Shown here: one piece after another, positions 25,122 through 37,309 of the stretch | Numbering within the stretch: the first letter of the stretch is position 1 | Layout: the number at the start of each line of letters is the position of its first letter | Source of the DNA: Kryptolebias marmoratus | Lineage: Eukaryota > Chordata > Actinopteri > Cyprinodontiformes > Rivulidae | Direction of reading: 5' to 3' | Assembly (NCBI RefSeq): GCF_001649575.2 | Contig: NC_051431.1 | Location: forward strand, 6,875,739 to 6,939,738 | Length of the DNA stretch: 64,000 nucleotides | The notes under the pieces: model-generated | What the model saw: only the letters and a program-made list of their open reading frames with translations | What the model was told of the DNA's origin: nothing | The model's database searches: none | Translations under genes and position numbers: made by a program

Positions 25122-26659
25122 TGCTGCGAATAAATTTGTAGCTTAAACGGAGTCATGTGGCAGAGCCCATGTGTGTGTTGCTTCACTGTCGCGTGGTGAG
25201 GATGGGGGTGGGCTGTCTCATGTCTCATCACTGTCAGTGCCAAATTGAAATGAAGCGTATCTTGGCTTTTGGGGAGGTGGCAGAGAGATCAGGGCATTGC
25301 TCATTTTGCTTAGCAGATTACTGAGGTGATGGGAGGGGTATTATGAAGAGTGATGAGCAGAAGTGGGAGGATCACTAAGATGTAAAGCGCTTCATCTTGT
25401 GCCTCACTGAGCAGTGAGGAGATGAGGACCAAACAGGTGGCAGAGCTCTCCATCAGACTTCACACACACTGAGCATCTCGACTCAAAAACCTCAATTCAA
25501 ACTGTGTGAGGAAGCGAGTATCCACTGATTAGTTTTTACTTGTTCTGTCCATAATGAGCGTAAGATGCTGCTGTAATACATTATCATAATATGTCAGGAT
25601 CCAGATGTCTTCTTACCGGAAAATATTTTTAATAAAATGGTAGAATAAATCTTGTCAAAGGGAAGATTTTGCGTGGAAGTACACTTTGTGATCAGTGATT
25701 ACCACAAAACAAACGCATTCTAAGAAAACTGGGTAAACTGTGAACCTTGCAAAAAAATAAGTTATTTGTGTCACTTTTTTAAATAAACAAAAGTCATCTG
25801 AAAAGCATTGATTCTTTTGGTAAAAATGCCTAAAAAGTTTTATACAATAAGGTAGTTCACTCTGAATACAACAGTTTGGTTTCGTTTAGTTTAGGGACAA
25901 AAACAACCTGAATAAATTTTATGAAACAATATCTGCAAAATCAAACAGCCATCAAACTTGAATCTTGTGTTGCAATAAAATCTAACAATTTGTCATAATA
26001 ATATGCTCTCCTAAGCAACACATTGGACCATTTTCTCACACTGCTGTTATTACCCAATAAAAGAAATGGTCCCCTTAAAATGGCCAGGTGACACCGTTTC
26101 CCTGCAACTATAAGCTCATGAGGTAATTATGAAACAAGCTGATCACTGCTATAAAGAGAGCAAAGTTAGAATAGCTGGGTGACCCGGGCAGTCATGTGAA
26201 AAAGTGGATGTAGGTCATTCACTGCTGTGAATAATTCTACTTCAGACACAAGATCTTTTAATAAATATACTTAAATAGCTCTTACAGCTCCAATAATAAT
26301 ATTTTAAAAAGTCATGATCAAGATTTAGCTTTTGCTTTAACACTCTATTATTTACTCCACGTTATAATTTTTGTATATAAATTTGGTTAGAGCCTTACCA
26401 TTTGCAGTTATTCAACTTTTTGTGGATTGGTTCAACCCCAAAAAAATCAACACAAACATGTGAGTTTCTGCGACAAGGCAGCAACAACCACTTTGGAATT
26501 AAAATCATTCTGTCCGAGTACTTTGTCTGAATTTATAAGAATAGTCTAGTAGATCCAGCATCTGTCTACTAAAGATACAAATACTTCAAGTATTCAGATG
26601 AATCAAGTAATACACCTGTAACCAGTAAATGAGCAGGAAATGTCATTGGCGAGTGTCAG

Positions 26660-27190
26660 CACTCCTAAAATCCGAAGCAGAAATTTTTTGGAGGCCCGCT
26701 TACAGTGAGACCCATTGCCCATTCCCCGCCACTATTATCTCTTTTTATTGTTTAAGCTTCATTCTTTGTGCATTTAACATAACTAGTTTTAATACAGTGA
26801 GATGATAATGATTTTTTTTTAATTGACTGAATGCCAAATTGCGATTTCCTTGACAATTATAACACATGATGAATTATATCAACTCAATCTCCTGAGTCTG
26901 GTGTGTGTAATTCTTCAATAAAGTCCAATAATCTCCTAATTTTATTATATTTAAATAATTTTGGAAAATGATCACTTTATGAGCTTCTAAAATTAATGCA
27001 TAAGTAGTATTAAATTATTGCTCTGATAACATAAATATTAGACTTCCTTTCATTTGATTACAACTAATGCAGATTAAACCATGTGTTTGTGAGTAGGTGA
27101 ACTTTCTTGGGCGCCCCCTCCTGGCCTGGGGCCCCTAAGCAGTTGCTTATGTTGCTTATGCTGCTTATGCACTGGACCGGCTATGCCTGT
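26660..27190. mobile_element. possible non-autonomous DNA transposon remnant
   Basis: The left end carries GCAGAAATTTTTTGGAGGCC and CTTACAGTGAGACCCATTG; the right end carries GCGCCCCCTCCTGGCCTGGG, CCTAAGCAGTTGCTTATG and CACTGGACCGGC. The right-end wording resembles fish hAT-type termini that run 'ggccggcccagggcataagc...'. A triplicated GCTTATG (27145-27168) is visible. I could not define clean terminal repeats or a target duplication, so the boundaries are approximate and the class uncertain. Confidence 0.3.
27111..27124 (-). promoter_or_regulatory. CTCF-like motif inside a putative transposon end
   Basis: The reverse strand reads CCAGGAGGGGGCGC, matching CCASYAGRKGGC except one base (G at the Y position), followed by CC. 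It sits in the right end of the transposon-like stretch, so it may be a repeat-borne motif. Confidence 0.27.
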
Positions 27191-27689
27191 AGGACACTGA
27201 TTGGGCAGATCTTTAGTGTTGTGGCTGCTTACAAGTAACTTGAAACCTTACAAGTTGGATTTTTTTTGTGGCTGCAATTTTTTAAAAATTGTTGCTTCAC
27301 AGTGTTAGAGATGTAAAGTATTCCTCGAGAGATGTACAAACGTTTCAAACCTAAGCCAAAGGAACTGGATTGATTCCTCTGGCATTATTTATCTTCAAAA
27401 ACTTCCCCAGTTGGGCTGAAGGCATGTCATTTCCCTCCCCAAAAAAAGCTGTGCAACATTTCCCAAATGATGAGAAAAATTTCTGATTTTTCTAAAAGAA
27501 AATCTACAAGTTGGATCTTATTAAGATAAAATCCTAATCAAACCCTCACAGATGTTTGGGGCATTATCAGGATGCAGTTTGAGAAAATCATTTGTGGACT
27601 CTTGTGGAAAGTCTGTGTAGCAAAATACTAGATATGTATCACAAATATATTTTTTTTCCCAAATCCAATACAATCATCTCCTGCCCTCT

Positions 27690-27830
27690 TAATTGCTAAT
27701 CCATCAGGAACAACTCCAGCCTCAAGCATTAGCCATGCCAATCATTCAGACCTAAATCTACTGCCATTTCTAAAGTGCCAGCGGTAATTATCATGCTTTT
27801 AAAATGAAATGAATAAAACCAGCAAGTACA
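27690..27830. promoter_or_regulatory. candidate conserved non-coding element
   Basis: Repeat-free stretch with CTTAATTGCTAATCC near 27689, GCCAATCATTC near 27736 and GCGGTAATTATCATGC near 27780. Dense homeodomain/TALE-type words. Texture-based call only. Confidence 0.25.
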
Positions 27831-29043
27831 AAACCTCGCCTGTAAAAATCGAAGGCTGACAATGTGTGAAACCGAACAACCAGTGGCAACGCTTTTCTTT
27901 TTACTGACAGTTGAATCGCACTAACAACTGAATAACCTCAAGCAAATTTGAATGACTGAAAGAATGGCTTAAATTTGTACAAGCACTGTTTTATCACCTC
28001 AGGGAAGTGATTCTGCACTAAATTGCTAGTTGTGATTGAAAATAATGCAGTAGCTGCAGGACACATCAATCTGGACAGATGGCTTTTTCTTCATCAGCGG
28101 CTACAAACCGCTGCCAAGCAAAGAATAGGGGCATTGTGTACCGTTTGTCTTGCAATTTGCCGTAGTTTGAGTGTTAACAGCGCACATTGCACTGTAAGGG
28201 GAGGCAGACATGTGTACAGATAAACAGTCACACACAAAAAATTTATCTCCTCCAGCATAGATTAAAAGTGGGGATGTTATCTCTTTAATGTCTAGACAGG
28301 TGGCAAGCAAAGCCTAGGGTTACACAGGCAGCCACCTCTCAGCCTTCTGCCTGCTTCCTTTACTTCTCCAGCCCAAGGCACACTGGAATACAATGGGCAC
28401 TTAAGATCCTAACCTGCAGCTCCATGTGAAGACGGCAATAAAGGTAAACACAGAGAAGTAAACAACAAACCCAAGGTCAGTGTGGCCTTATCTTTTTAAG
28501 AGCAGAGCTGTCCATCTAAGTCCAGCTGTGCCACTGTTTGTTCAGCCTTTACTGCTGCTCTCCTGCTGTACATATCTCTACTTGTTTGTGCATCGGTTCT
28601 CCTCCCCCACACATACTCCTCTGTGTACCTGCAGCCTCCTCTGGGGGCTGGAGATACATAATAGATTTGCACTGCTTATGTTAAGACCTTTTACCACTCT
28701 ATATTGCTTTCATGGTGAGGTTCTCCGCCTCTTCATTTTCGGCTGTGATAAATCAGTCAAGAGTTGGTGATTGCCTCAACCTTTTGTTCTTTTATTTTTA
28801 ACCAAAATTAGTCTCCATGCTGTTGCCTATTTCTGCTTCGAAATGAGCTGTAAACTGCATTAATGAAGGTCCAGTGGGACAGTTGGAGTTTGTCCGTCTG
28901 TGGGTTAATGTATGCAGACGATCAGTCAGCCAGACTAAAGCGAGGTAGGGGGGCAGCCAGTGTGTGCCGCTTACGTCTCCACATCCCTCTGTCAGACTGG
29001 CCTGCAGCTGCAGCACTTCCGTGACACTGCTGACATGAAAGTG

Positions 29044-29066
29044 TTCGCTGCCTCACTGGCAGCGAA
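29044..29066. repeat. GC-rich hairpin, 9-bp stem
   Basis: TTCGCTGCC, loop TCACT, GGCAGCGAA. A perfect stem, six of nine pairs GC. A 12-bp palindrome CTGCAGCTGCAG lies about 40 bp upstream. Too short for a microRNA precursor. Function unknown. Confidence 0.8.
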
Positions 29067-30350
29067 GATTATGTTGTTAGAGTGGGTTGATCATTAGTAA
29101 CAGAGAAGGAGTGGTTGGAAACTAACTCAATGCTGTAAAATTGATTTAGCATGCAGCTTTGTGCTTTAAGGTTTCAAATGAGAAGTGTGGATTATCCTAC
29201 ACAGTAATAAAATAATGTTTTGTATTTGTTGATAACTGAACCCCATTCACACAAATGCAGCAGACTTTAGTTCAAGCAAAATGTTAGAAAACAGCCAAGA
29301 AAAAAAAACTACAATGATTTTTTAAAATAGATCACATGTTTAAAAATTAAATTTATGAATTAAGTGGCCATAAAAAACAGAGAAGACAGAGACGATCAGA
29401 GAGGTATGATGTAGCGGGAAAAGAAAATGTAACAAGTAACTTTTATTTCTTTAAAAAAAAGAATGAAACAATGGAGAGAAAGTATAAGCTGAGTATCACA
29501 CCTTCTGAGAACTACAATAACAGTAACAACAACAACAATAACAATGTTAAGTTTAAATAGACAGTCACTGCACAATAATGTTCACCGTCTGTTTGGTTAC
29601 AAAGATGAGTTGAATATTACTGGAAATCTATTTGTTTTAAGCTTTTATAGTGATAAATAAAAACAATTAAAATTTCCAAATAAATATTTTAGCACATCTG
29701 TCTGTATTCACTGAAAAGAATGTTTATACTGGTACTTTGAATAAGTGCAATAAATTATTGTGTCCACTACTTTAAACAATGTGAGATATAAAACATCTCA
29801 AGCAGAATTACACAAAAAAATTTAAGTTAACATTAATCAAAGGTTTTGCTGTGTTTATCCCATCATACATAATCTCAACAAAGTCTGGACTTCCCTCTTA
29901 GTTTACTTCTTTGTGTCCTGCCTGTGTTGTTCCATTGTGGTAAATATGAGTAAATCCTCAGCTTCAGTACAGGAAGCTGCTGTTTACAGAATGCACATCT
30001 GAATGAGGTAAAAGCTGGAAGACTTTTTTTATATGCTTAACCAATAAATCAGCAAAGGCTGACAACTGGACCAATATGCTCTTATGTCCTTTATGGCTTC
30101 TGTTTTAGCTCAGAAACCCCCTGAGAACTATGAAAGGAGTTCTATGAACAGAACACTATCAGAGTTTTTTCAGTGCAAAAACAAACAAGGTGAAAAGGGG
30201 TGAAAAGGTTTCTGCCCTTTACAGCCATTGCTTCTCATTCTGCTGCACAAGCTTTAAAATGCATGTCTCTACAGCTATTTCCAGAAGTCAGGGATCAGAC
30301 CACCAAAGACTCTGCCTCAGACTGTCAAACAATCCCTGATAAACTAAACA

Positions 30351-30354
30351 CTAG
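30351..30354. repeat. LTR target site duplication, left copy (CTAG)
   Basis: CTAG directly before the TGTGACA end; its partner is at 30981-30984. Removing the element and one CTAG restores AAACACTAGTGTTT, a perfect 14-bp palindrome. Confidence 0.8.
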
Positions 30355-30980
30355 TGTGACAAGGCGAGACTTGGCAGAACTCAGACTCACAACCACACAA
30401 CGAGGTTTTAAGGATTTTATTGCCAGAAAGCTGGAAGCAGGCTCAAAGACTTTGATCATCTCACTCACATGATCGACTAGTGTCGGGACCGGAACTGGTA
30501 AGTCCACTCTAGCTTGGTTTTGTGATGCAGACCGGCTGGTCTGAAAGGGGCTGAGACGAGAGGGAAAATCCAGGTCCAGGCGTGAGGTCGTTACCGGTAG
30601 GTCAGAGTTCCGAAGCCAAAACCAGACAGGGAGAATCCAAAAGGCGAGGTCCATATGAGTGAAGCAAGGTCGGTAACGGGAGATCAGAATCCAGAGCAGT
30701 ATCAGGCAGGGAGCAGGCAGGAGACGATGGTCAGGAAACAGGCAAGGGTCAAGATCAGGCATGAACATGAGAAGCACGCTGGACATTTACTTGCGGTTAG
30801 GCTTTCAATAATCTGGCACTGAGGTGTGTGAGCTGTGGGTACTTATGGTGACAGGAACAGGTGAGACAGATGAAGCTGATTACGTGGGCATGGCAACATG
30901 GGTGTGGCTTGAACTGTGGGACTGTGGAAAGTTAAATGACTGTGGCAAGAGGCGTGGCAGGAACAGATGGATCTGTGACA
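30355..30980 (-). mobile_element. solo LTR of a Gypsy-type retrotransposon, complete
   Basis: A 626-bp element that, read on the minus strand, begins TGTCACAGATCC and ends CTTGTCACA, the TG...CA ends of an LTR. The flanking tetranucleotide CTAG is present on both sides (30351-30354 and 30981-30984), a target site duplication. On the minus strand it has a TATA-like ATAAGTACCC (decayed from ATAAATACCC in the sister copy) and AATAAA near its 3' end, giving U3-R-U5 order. No internal gag-pol or second LTR is adjacent, so it is a solo LTR left by LTR-LTR recombination. The 153-codon minus-strand open frame across it is not a gene. Assignment to Gypsy rests on recalled fish LTR wording. Confidence 0.85.
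30416..30421 (-). terminator. LTR polyadenylation signal AATAAA
   Basis: The minus strand reads GGCAATAAAATCC about 62 bp before the LTR 3' end, the expected place for the R-region poly(A) signal. It is intact, so transcripts could end here. Confidence 0.6.
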
Positions 30981-30984
30981 CTAG
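30981..30984. repeat. LTR target site duplication, right copy (CTAG)
   Basis: CTAG directly after TGTGACA; pairs with 30351-30354. Confidence 0.8.
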
Positions 30985-31839
30985 TGTTTTGTTTTTATTT
31001 CTTTTCTGTTATAGCACATGTACTATGTACTATGTACAACATAATCACAAAATGCCAGAATTATACAAGAAAAAGGACGCTTAACATTCAAGACACATTC
31101 ACAAAAATAGTTTACTGCCTTCAAGTGTCAGTCATGTGGACACTTAAAGTCTAGAAATATTTTAAGACAATTTTTAGAACACAACATTAGAGTGAAAAAT
31201 AAAACTCTGTTATGAAGGTAAAAAAAAGAAACAATCTCAAGCCCCAGCAGGATTGAATTTTAACCTCTGCAAAAAATAACTTGCTGGATATACCAAAAAA
31301 ATGAAAAAACTGGAATTAAGCAAAGGTTTCAATAAATGATGGGAAGCATTCAAGGAACATCAGGGAGACAACATGACACACTGTGAGCTGTCGGCTTTTC
31401 TCTCCATGAGGGAAAATTTATTATTGTTAGTCCACCTCTACTCATTATCAAACCAGTTCATTCAAAAACTGCCCTAAATATATGTGTCTTAGTTTACATT
31501 ATGACTATAGAACATAACAGGTGCAGAGTGAGAAAAAAAACATTTAGGGTAGTAATAGATAGTAGTAGTTAGATTTCTTTCAAGAAAATAATAGCTTTTT
31601 CATCTGAATGCTTCACTTTACGACTGCAAATCCTTTAAAAAATATATACTTGAAGCAAGTGTAAGCAAAGAACAAAAAAGAGTGAGACATCTGTATTTTC
31701 TGCACCATTACAGCAACCTGCAGAGTGACTTAATACCAGCTCTGTTCTGCTGTGGATCAGCAGAGATCAAAGAGAAATATATTAGCATGGGAGCTAAAGA
31801 GCAGCAGAGAGTCTCTGATCAGGACCAGGATCAGAATTG

Positions 31840-32060
31840 TCTTCATTTAAAGAGTAAATTTACACTGGGAAAGGATTCTGCCTTCACGGGCAATCACTTT
31901 TATTCTCGCAGATTATTCCGCTGCACGCATTTAGTGGGAAAGTGGTACAACAGAGTAAAATCAAATAAAATTTTTACACATAATCAAAATGGCTTTTGGA
32001 ATTACAATAAACAGGCTGCGGAAAGAACTGCCGCGCCATTTATGAACTAAATTTAATTGT
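31840..32060. promoter_or_regulatory. candidate conserved non-coding element
   Basis: Balanced, repeat-free sequence with CAATCACTTTTATTC, CAGATTATTCCGC and CATTTATGAACTAAATTTAATTG at its end. Part of a 122-codon open frame with no recognisable protein features. Texture-based. Confidence 0.2.
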
Positions 32061-32893
32061 TTTTGGGTGAAGAGTGCGACTGGATAAATGTAACCCCAGT
32101 GATGAATTCTGTTTGAGTGTTTGTTGTAATGCTTCTGTCAAAAAAGTGCTTTTTGGTACCAGAGTTTGCCAAAGAGCATGAGATAGAGATAACTACTGGT
32201 GTAACTGCTCCATAAAATACTGACTCACAAAAGTGCTTTTAAAAACTGGTGTATGTTCAGTCCTTAACAGCACTCTCCTACATGCATGGCCAGTAGCGCA
32301 AAGTCAGTAGAGTGCCAAGATATACAAGTTAAAATATTTTAAACTATTTGCAAAAGATAAAGAGTAACTGCTTTGTAGTCAAAGTGAAACAATATTATAA
32401 CTATCAGCATTTACTGTGTTTACTGGGACTGTTTTTGCTGGCTCCTGCTTTGTTCTTGTAATGATATTGGAAAATGTCATTCTTTAAAATTCTTTCATGA
32501 TGCTATGGAAAGTCTTTTCAGCATTTTAAGTTCACTTTTTCATATAATATGGACTTGTTCTGATTGTAATGTGACAGGATCTGTGCGAGCAGCTCCAATT
32601 TTTTTTCAGAACGACGGTCTCTATTATGTTTTTAGCTATGGTGCTGGCAGGAGAACATATGATTACGATCTCAAGATGCTTTTTTTGTGGTTGTCATTTC
32701 GGGAGGTTCTATTCAGGTCTATAGGACAACTGCACACACACACAAAAAAAATCCTAACGGGGTAATTTTTGTGACCAGGTAATCTTGTGAGGAACAGGAG
32801 TGAATAAGACACAAACGGTCAAATACATGTTCACCTGCAAAAATGAGAGCCAGTGATGCAGTATCTGAAACTAAATATTGACTTGCTCATGTA

Positions 32894-33090
32894 AGGTTAA
32901 TTGGTAATTTTAAATTGTCCCTAGGTGTGAGTGAGTGTGAATGGTTGTTCATCTTGTTTGTGTCTTTGTGGCCCTGTGATTGACTTGTGACCTGTCCCCA
33001 CCTTTCCCACAGCTACTGCTGGAGACAGACACCAGCTGCTCTGCAATCCGGAAAAGACAAGTAGGTAAACAAATTGGATGATTGGATGAG
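32894..33090 (+). mobile_element. SINE-family fragment (3' half)
   Basis: Begins AGGTTAATTGGTAATTTTAA, continues GTCCCTAGGTGTGAGTGAG, TGTGGCCCTGTGATTGACTT and GACCTGTCC, and ends with ATTGGATGATTGGATGAG. This is the 3' half of the tRNA-derived fish SINE also seen at 43783-44097 (same family, opposite strand). The 5' tRNA-like head is missing. Many substitutions show an old insertion. Confidence 0.7.
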
Positions 33091-33226
33091 GTTTGCAGCA
33101 AAATCTCAGTCATAAATAAGTAGAATCTCGTTTTAAAATTTTGGTTTTTTACACTGTCTCACAATGTAAAAAAAACTTAAGTCAGTAGAAATGTGCTTAC
33201 ATGTACTGCACAGCAGGAACTTAAAA

Positions 33227-33440
33227 GGATCTCCACATGCGTAAGTTTTTCTCAAGGCACTCCAGTTTTCTCCTGCAGCCCCCAAACGTGCATGTTTGGT
33301 GAAATGGTGATTTTAAGTTGATGTTATGGGAGTCTGTGCGTGTGCGCATGGTTTGTCTCGTATTTTTCTGTGCTGGCGCTGCAGGGAACTGATGACCTCT
33401 CCAGAGTTCACTGCTGGGATAAGAAATGTAAGTGTCTAGT
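33227..33440 (+). mobile_element. SINE-family fragment (middle to 3')
   Basis: Shares with the family CACATGCGTAAGTTTTTCTC (core 'gcatgggttttctccgg'), CTCCTGCAGCCCCCAAACGT, GTGCATGTTTGGT, GAGTCTGTGCGTGTGCGCAT, and a degraded end CACTGCTGGGATAAGAAATG. Same orientation as the fragment about 140 bp upstream. Both are partial, so they may be two insertions or a disrupted tandem. Strongly diverged. Confidence 0.6.
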
Positions 33441-35369
33441 TGGAAATTCCTTTCTTTCCAGGTGGCATCAGTGAAATTATTTAAGCTTCAAAACAAAGTT
33501 AAACAAAAAAGTTAAAACATTTTCAAAATGTTTGAACAACTGCCATACAAAATATGGCACAAAAGGCAAAAAGAAAACAAAAAAAATGTGTTAATCATAA
33601 TTCATTCATATAAAGGCATTAGAGACATATTGATTTAAGCAATGATTTATCAAAAAAGAAGCCTCATTCTGAGGTTTTCTATTCAAATGCTTAGCTTTTT
33701 AGATCTTCCTTTGAAAGTTTCAGTCACTGCTAGAAGGTATGCATCTATTGGACTTGTCTAAGATATCTGATGATGTCCCTTAGGTTGGTGTCTGTCATTT
33801 TAAAGGCAGGATAAAGTGACAGATACAGGCCAGTGCTCCACAGATCGTTTCTCATGTCAGAAGAACATTATTCTGCCTTAACACAAAGGAAAACAAAGGA
33901 AAGCAACTGTTCTTTTACAAAGTGTAAATAAATCATGATGTCAGAATAACACACTTTATTTAAAAAGCAACTTTAAATAACAACCAAGAAAAGAACCATA
34001 ATGTAGCTGACTTGGCGACTGAATAGTCTACAGAAACATGAAACTGTGCACAGTTTTTCTGCAAAACAAAAAAAATCAGATGGAAATCTCAGAAGATTCC
34101 ACAACTAGACATTCACAAAAAAATTAGGTCATTTGCAAAATATATGGTAAAATACTGCTTTCTTTTGTTGTTTTGTTTTTACAATGGCATCTCAACATAG
34201 TTAAATCTGTTATTGACACATCATTGTTCCAAGCTGTAATTGTGAATAGCTGAAATATGAAATTCAGCCATGATCAATGAGTATTGTTAAGTTATTTGTT
34301 TAGTTACCATTACAATTTTGAACTAAAAGCCAAAATCAGTCCTGATATGATCAGGTGTGTTATGATGTCTTTCAGTAATTGTGATGTCAATTTAATGACG
34401 GCTTTTAAAATGTTGAAAAAAAGAGGCTAAATTTGTAATGTGATAGTTGTATTAATGACTTTAGGCAAAGTTGTTATTTTATTTAACAATCTTGTGTTCT
34501 GTAATAATAAACAAATAAAGTGGGACTAAAAGCCCATCATCTATAGTGAACAGGCTCTGGTTCCAGAAATACAACATGGCAGTTCCTGTAAACTTGGTCC
34601 TGAAGGTTTCAATTTAAAAAAAAATAATGCAATTATTGATTAATTGGAATTCAAGATTGCTACAGAGGATCTGAATTGATCTGTATGATTTTGAGTGACA
34701 ACTCTGTTTACAGCTCATGTCACACTCGCCTACCCCCAGAAGATTAGGCCTCATAAACAAAAGCTGTCTTTATAATGGAGGGCTTTATGTGCAGTAATTG
34801 TTATCAGGTTACCGATATGATGGTAAGTTACAGAGGTGTGAAAATAAATGGATGTTTCTCTTTACAGGTTTAAATTAACCTCCCTAAAAACAGAAGGGTC
34901 ATTAAGTTTGAGATCAGAGCAGCGGTCATTAAAGTCATTGGAGCTATTAAAGTGTAAAAGAAAAGAATCTTTATCAGAATTTTCTTTTACGCCTTTTCTC
35001 CTCCTTCTGCATGTTCAATGCACCATGAAGGGAAAACACTCCTTTATGTGAGCAGCAAGGGCAGCATCATGCATCCTTCTTTCCATGGACCTTTTACCAC
35101 AACTTCCCCAATTAACTTTAATGGCCAGTAATATCATTTTATGTTTTTCACTCTATTTTGTTTGAACTCCTCTATGAATCCACAATGCACTCCTCCACGA
35201 TCGGTCTTCCATTCTGCACAGGCAGCTCCTCCACCTCCATTCTTCTCCTCCTTTTTCACCTTTCCAGACCTGCAGTGTCAATGGTTTAAACGGATTGCTC
35301 ATGCAGACAGTTAACCTTCTCATCCCATAAAAAATATAATTGGTTTACTATAGAAAGAAGCATTCTCCA

Positions 35370-35470
35370 TGCTAGGCGTAATCCCTCGGCTTGATTAATG
35401 CTTCTCTAATCAATTGGTGTCTGGGAGAACCGCCTCTTCAGTCACATCCTATAAAGGGGAACAGCTGGAC
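35370..35470. promoter_or_regulatory. candidate conserved non-coding element
   Basis: Within 100 bp: TAATCC (35379-35384, an Otx/bicoid-type word), TTGATTAATG (35391-35400), CTAATCAATTGG (35406-35417), TATAAA (35450-35455) and the E-box CAGCTG (35462-35467). Repeat-free. One of the densest clusters of developmental-factor words in the window. Could be an enhancer or, given the TATAAA, a promoter, but no transcript evidence is visible. Confidence 0.32.
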
Positions 35471-37309
35471 TTTCTAAAGGTCAGGCAGTGGGGGTTACCT
35501 GGGGTCAGAAGGACTGATGGATCAAGCAGGGGATGTCAGACTACTTTTACATGTTAAACCCCTGCACTGTTTTAAGGAATTGTCAAACTGTAACAATCAA
35601 GCTTTAAGCTGAGTTTGTTTGTGAGGCTCTACATATGCATCCTGTGGATTTGGATAACAATAAAGCCATCATGTTTTTAAGCTCTGGGACATCCTCAGAA
35701 TGAGAAATTGGTTCACGCAATTTAAAGGTTAAGTTTAGGTTTAGCGACGAGGGTGAAGGTTAAGGCCACAGGGGCGAGGACGGTAATAGGATCCCGCCTA
35801 ACGTATATATTACAAGTCTGCGTCTGTGCTTGTGTATTTAACGTTCACATTTTCTCATGTGAATTCACGAATCCATAAATTCTTCTCAGGAAAACAAAAA
35901 AGAATAGAAAAAAAGAACAAGAAAATACTTTATTTGGATGAAATTGCTTCAAGATGTGTCTCGGCACTGACATCCTGCAGAATGAGAAAAGATCCCCTGG
36001 TGTATTACTCTTGTAATTTTCTCTTCAAACAGGACGTGCTATCATCCTCGCAGCCAACACTGCTGAAGGGTTTGTGCTCCATTCAGAGCAGATTTGAATA
36101 AGTCTTGGAAATTGACACAGAGCCTGCTGTGATGTATGAATATCAATGTCACCTCTGACAGAGTACAACGGGAGACGGGGAAATATCAATTTATTATGAG
36201 CTCTGGATTGGGACAAACCATCTCACTTTGAACATACCTAATGTTTTTCCCTCATATGAACAGGTCTGTGAATTCTCCATGGAGCTGTTTTTGTGGCAGT
36301 GAGGTTATCGTCACCAAACATTGTAATCAATATACAATAATACTACTGGCGGACACTTCAAGATGACCACGCTGAACAAGCCGTCACCCCTGAGGACTTT
36401 CAATGGTAAATAATGAATCACTACATTAGTACAATGTCTGGTGTATACATTAGCATTCAAAGTGGACATCTAAATTACTTTGAATGTGTAGTGTCACTTG
36501 TCACCAAGAGAAGATAAATGCTTTTGTCTCTGCAGCTGCTCTGACATGATCTCTGTGATTTCCAAAGACAAGAAAACTGACCTCACTTACTGTACGTGAG
36601 CTTAGATAGACTGTCAGGTAAACCTTGGAATGAGTGGTGCATTTATCTCTGAGATGCGTTGAATGTGTTAATTCCAGATGCCTGCTGTAACACAGGCAGT
36701 GATGAATTATCTCACCAGTCTCTTTGCTGCAGATGTTTTACAGCTATCAGTTTACCGCTGCTCTGTTATTTTCTGCCTTACCTCCACCTCCAGCCTTTCA
36801 ACTTTCCGCAGGGTGTCACAGATGATCGGCTGGTGATTTAGTTAAACTTGTAAACAACAACAGCCATCTGTCTCCATCAACTTTAATAACAGCTCAATGC
36901 TTATTCCTTTATTTATAAGGAATCCAAAGTGCAGGCAGCAGGGGCTCAGTGTTGGCAAAGGGGGGATATCGCAGCACGGCTTGTGTTAGTATGCACATGC
37001 ATGCCTCTCCAACACACAGACTCACTGCGACAACACTGCAGTCAGACATGGGGGAGATGGTGAAAAGAGAGTGGGGGATGAATAGAAGGGAAAGTCTGTT
37101 TCTGAATACTTTCAGCATCTCTATGAGGTCAGTAGCAGAAATTTAAATACAAAAAAAAAAAAAAAAGAGTTGCCACTGGGCATAAATATACACATATAAA
37201 GCTCTTTAAATGAGGCACTGAAAAGTGAGTGGAATAAATATTTCACACACAAGAAAGCACAATTGATTTGTAATGGATCTGCAGTGTGCTCGTAAGCAAA
37301 CCCCTTATT

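Larger units (their letters stand above)
24871..30350. other. non-coding block, no gene recognised
   Basis: Contains a CTCF-like site (25.11 kb), a transposon-like stretch (26.66-27.19 kb), a candidate regulatory element (27.7 kb) and a GC-rich hairpin (29.04 kb). 28000-29100 is somewhat more GC-balanced and may hold further regulatory sequence. A short AAC/AAT run lies at about 29520-29545. No exon recognised. Confidence 0.6.

Noticed and set aside
30325..30786. 153-codon minus-strand frame
   Set aside because: Lies within the solo LTR; LTRs of this type do not encode protein, and the frame is not kept open in the sister copy's visible part.
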